IMG/VR virus record: IMGVR_UViG_3300043037_000122
Coordinates: 1-30,949 of that record
Reading direction: 5' to 3' (one strand)
From: a virus
DNA length: 30,949 bases
Part shown: positions 29,937 to 30,949 of the stretch, in pieces
Layout of the letters: every line of letters begins with the position of its first letter
How positions within the stretch are numbered: position 1 is the first letter of the stretch
Program-made: the position numbers and the translations under genes
The notes under the pieces: model-generated
Databases searched by the model: none
Told to the model about the DNA's origin: nothing
What the model saw: the letters and a program-made list of their open reading frames with translations, nothing else

Positions 29937-30949
29937 ATGGCGGCTAGTAAGCGATTCAAAACTAAATATCCGGGAGTTTTTTATCGGATCACCCAGCGCA
30001 TCGGTGTCCCAAATGCCGAAGAACACGTTTTTTACATTGTGTTTAAAAAAGACGGTAAAGTTTTTGAAGAAAAAGCTGGTAGGCAATATGCCGATGCCAT
30101 GACCGCCGCAAAGGCATCCCGTATCCGTGCTGAGCGAATCGAGGGCAAACGGCTTTCGCGCAAGATGGTCAAAGAGCAACAGGCGACATTAAAAAAGGCT
30201 GAGTTGGAACGCAACACCATTGCACAAATTCTGAAACTTTATCAGGGAGCACTACCCGACAGAAACTGGAAGACAGATATCTCGCTCTACAGAGTGTATC
30301 TTGAAGAAAAATTTGCGACCAAGCGACCTGAAGACGTAACAACCCTTGAAGTAGACGCTGTAGCGCAACAGATGAAAAAAGCAGGCAAGTCGCCCCAAAC
30401 CATCAAACACACACTGGGCCTGCTGCGTCGCATCATCCGCTTTGGTATCAAGAAGGGCCTTTGCCCTGCTATTGACCCCTCCACGCTGTATTTTGAAATG
30501 CCAGTGGTAGACAACACAAAGACAGAGTGCCTTACTCAAGAGCAGCTGAAACGCTATTTGGAAGCACTCGATAAAGAGCCTGATCAAAATGCAGCGTCCT
30601 TGCTACGACTCGCGCTGGCAACTGGCATGCGCAAGGGAGCCCTTCTGGCTTTGCAGTGGGCAGACATCGATTTTGAAAAAGGATTTGTTACCTTGCGGGG
30701 GGATGTCGCCAAGAAAGGCAAAACTGAGCGTATTCCTTTGTCAGAATCTGCACGAACCGTACTTTTACATGTGCAACGGACTGATAGCCCGTTTGTGTTT
30801 CCCGGCAAAGATGGTGGACAACGGACAACTTTCACGCGCATCGCCCGCAGAGTTCGTGACGCTGCCGGACTGCCCAAAGACTTCAGGCCACTACACGGCC
30901 TACGCCATGCATACGCATCCTTCCTTGCCTCTAGCGGCAAGGTAGATCT
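29937..30949 (+). CDS. Tyrosine recombinase/integrase, partial (3' end outside window)
   Basis: 337 codons are visible. The N-terminal 90 residues are an arm-binding region of the type seen in phage and island integrases (YPGVFYRI, FYIVFKKDGKVFEEKAGRQY, ADAMTAAKASRIRAERIEGKR), then a SAM-like core-binding domain at about 93-175, then the catalytic domain with R232 (ATGMRKGALL), K260 (VAKKGKTERIPL) and H320-x-x-R323 (HGLRHAYASFLAS). The catalytic Tyr is beyond the window. GGAGGG precedes the ATG by 6 nt. It belongs to a site-specific element distinct from the DDE-transposing prophage. Confidence 0.92.
   Translation, partial: MAASKRFKTKYPGVFYRITQRIGVPNAEEHVFYIVFKKDGKVFEEKAGRQYADAMTAAKASRIRAERIEGKRLSRKMVKEQQATLKKAELERNTIAQILKLYQGALPDRNWKTDISLYRVYLEEKFATKRPEDVTTLEVDAVAQQMKKAGKSPQTIKHTLGLLRRIIRFGIKKGLCPAIDPSTLYFEMPVVDNTKTECLTQEQLKRYLEALDKEPDQNAASLLRLALATGMRKGALLALQWADIDFEKGFVTLRGDVAKKGKTERIPLSESARTVLLHVQRTDSPFVFPGKDGGQRTTFTRIARRVRDAAGLPKDFRPLHGLRHAYASFLASSGKVD

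Noticed and set aside
29937-30949. Treating the integrase as the integration enzyme of the Mu-like prophage
   Set aside because: The prophage already has MuA/MuB-type transposition genes, and the integrase interrupts its late block after a truncated gene, so a separate element fits better.
1-30949. CRISPR arrays, tRNA or rRNA genes
   Set aside because: No spaced direct-repeat array, tRNA-like cloverleaf or rRNA sequence was noticed on reading; weak candidates could still be missed by eye.

Overview
The window is the larger part of a Mu-like transposable prophage of the BcepMu type: leftward early genes, rightward repressor and late genes, and lysis genes at the head of the late block. It lies in a bacterial chromosome with moderately high GC in the late genes. 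The host looks like a Gram-negative bacterium; a Desulfovibrio-type host is my guess from general resemblance, not something the sequence proves.

Left edge (1-1181, minus strand): most of a Ste24/M48 membrane metallopeptidase gene. Its reading frame is cut in the N-terminal region by the prophage end, which I place at about 1182 (5'-TG) from homology and from four GGGA repeats phased at 10 bp. Next comes a terminator (1264-1294), then the leftward early operon, read from 9202 down to 1312: a BcepMu gp16-like DNA-binding protein, several small early proteins, a DUF1937 protein, a winged-helix protein, a coiled-coil protein, MuA-type DDE transposase, MuB-type ATPase, DUF3164, GemA and a Mor-type activator. 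The early/repressor divergent region (9203-9323) has two 18-bp operators of form WTCCC-N8-GGGAW, and the XRE repressor (9324, GTG) has no clear leader.

Between repressor and lysis genes (9690-10680) lies an AT-rich accessory segment with two regulatory cassettes of identical geometry. Each has a dyad CCGAC-N-GTCGG, then a promoter-like region, then a dyad CCGAC-GT-GTCGG exactly 75 bp downstream of the first, then a start codon at an identical offset. One cassette precedes a 29-codon exported-peptide ORF interrupted by an amber codon; the other precedes a 160-aa single-pass membrane protein. These look like lysogen-expressed accessory genes.

The late block (10685-29819) is compact and mostly overlapping: endolysin (GH108), holin-like protein, nested i-/o-spanins, DUF2730, VpaChn25_0724-type protein, small and large terminase, portal (DUF935), MuF head protein with a probable C-terminal nuclease-like domain, protease/scaffold I/Z, decoration protein, major capsid T, FluMu-type protein, gp36, gpG, gp37, gp38, sheath, tube, frameshifted tail assembly chaperone, tape measure, N, P and V. 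The one break in packing is about 250-380 bp after the MuF gene. It carries two abutting palindromic decamers and a perfect 10-bp hairpin that contains the start codon of the protease gene.

Right edge: the baseplate V gene loses its normal C-terminus at about 29780-29819 and is followed by a tyrosine recombinase gene (29937 onward, running off the window). The simplest reading is that a second integrative element has inserted into the late operon of the Mu-like prophage, separating it from its remaining baseplate, fibre and right-end sequences.
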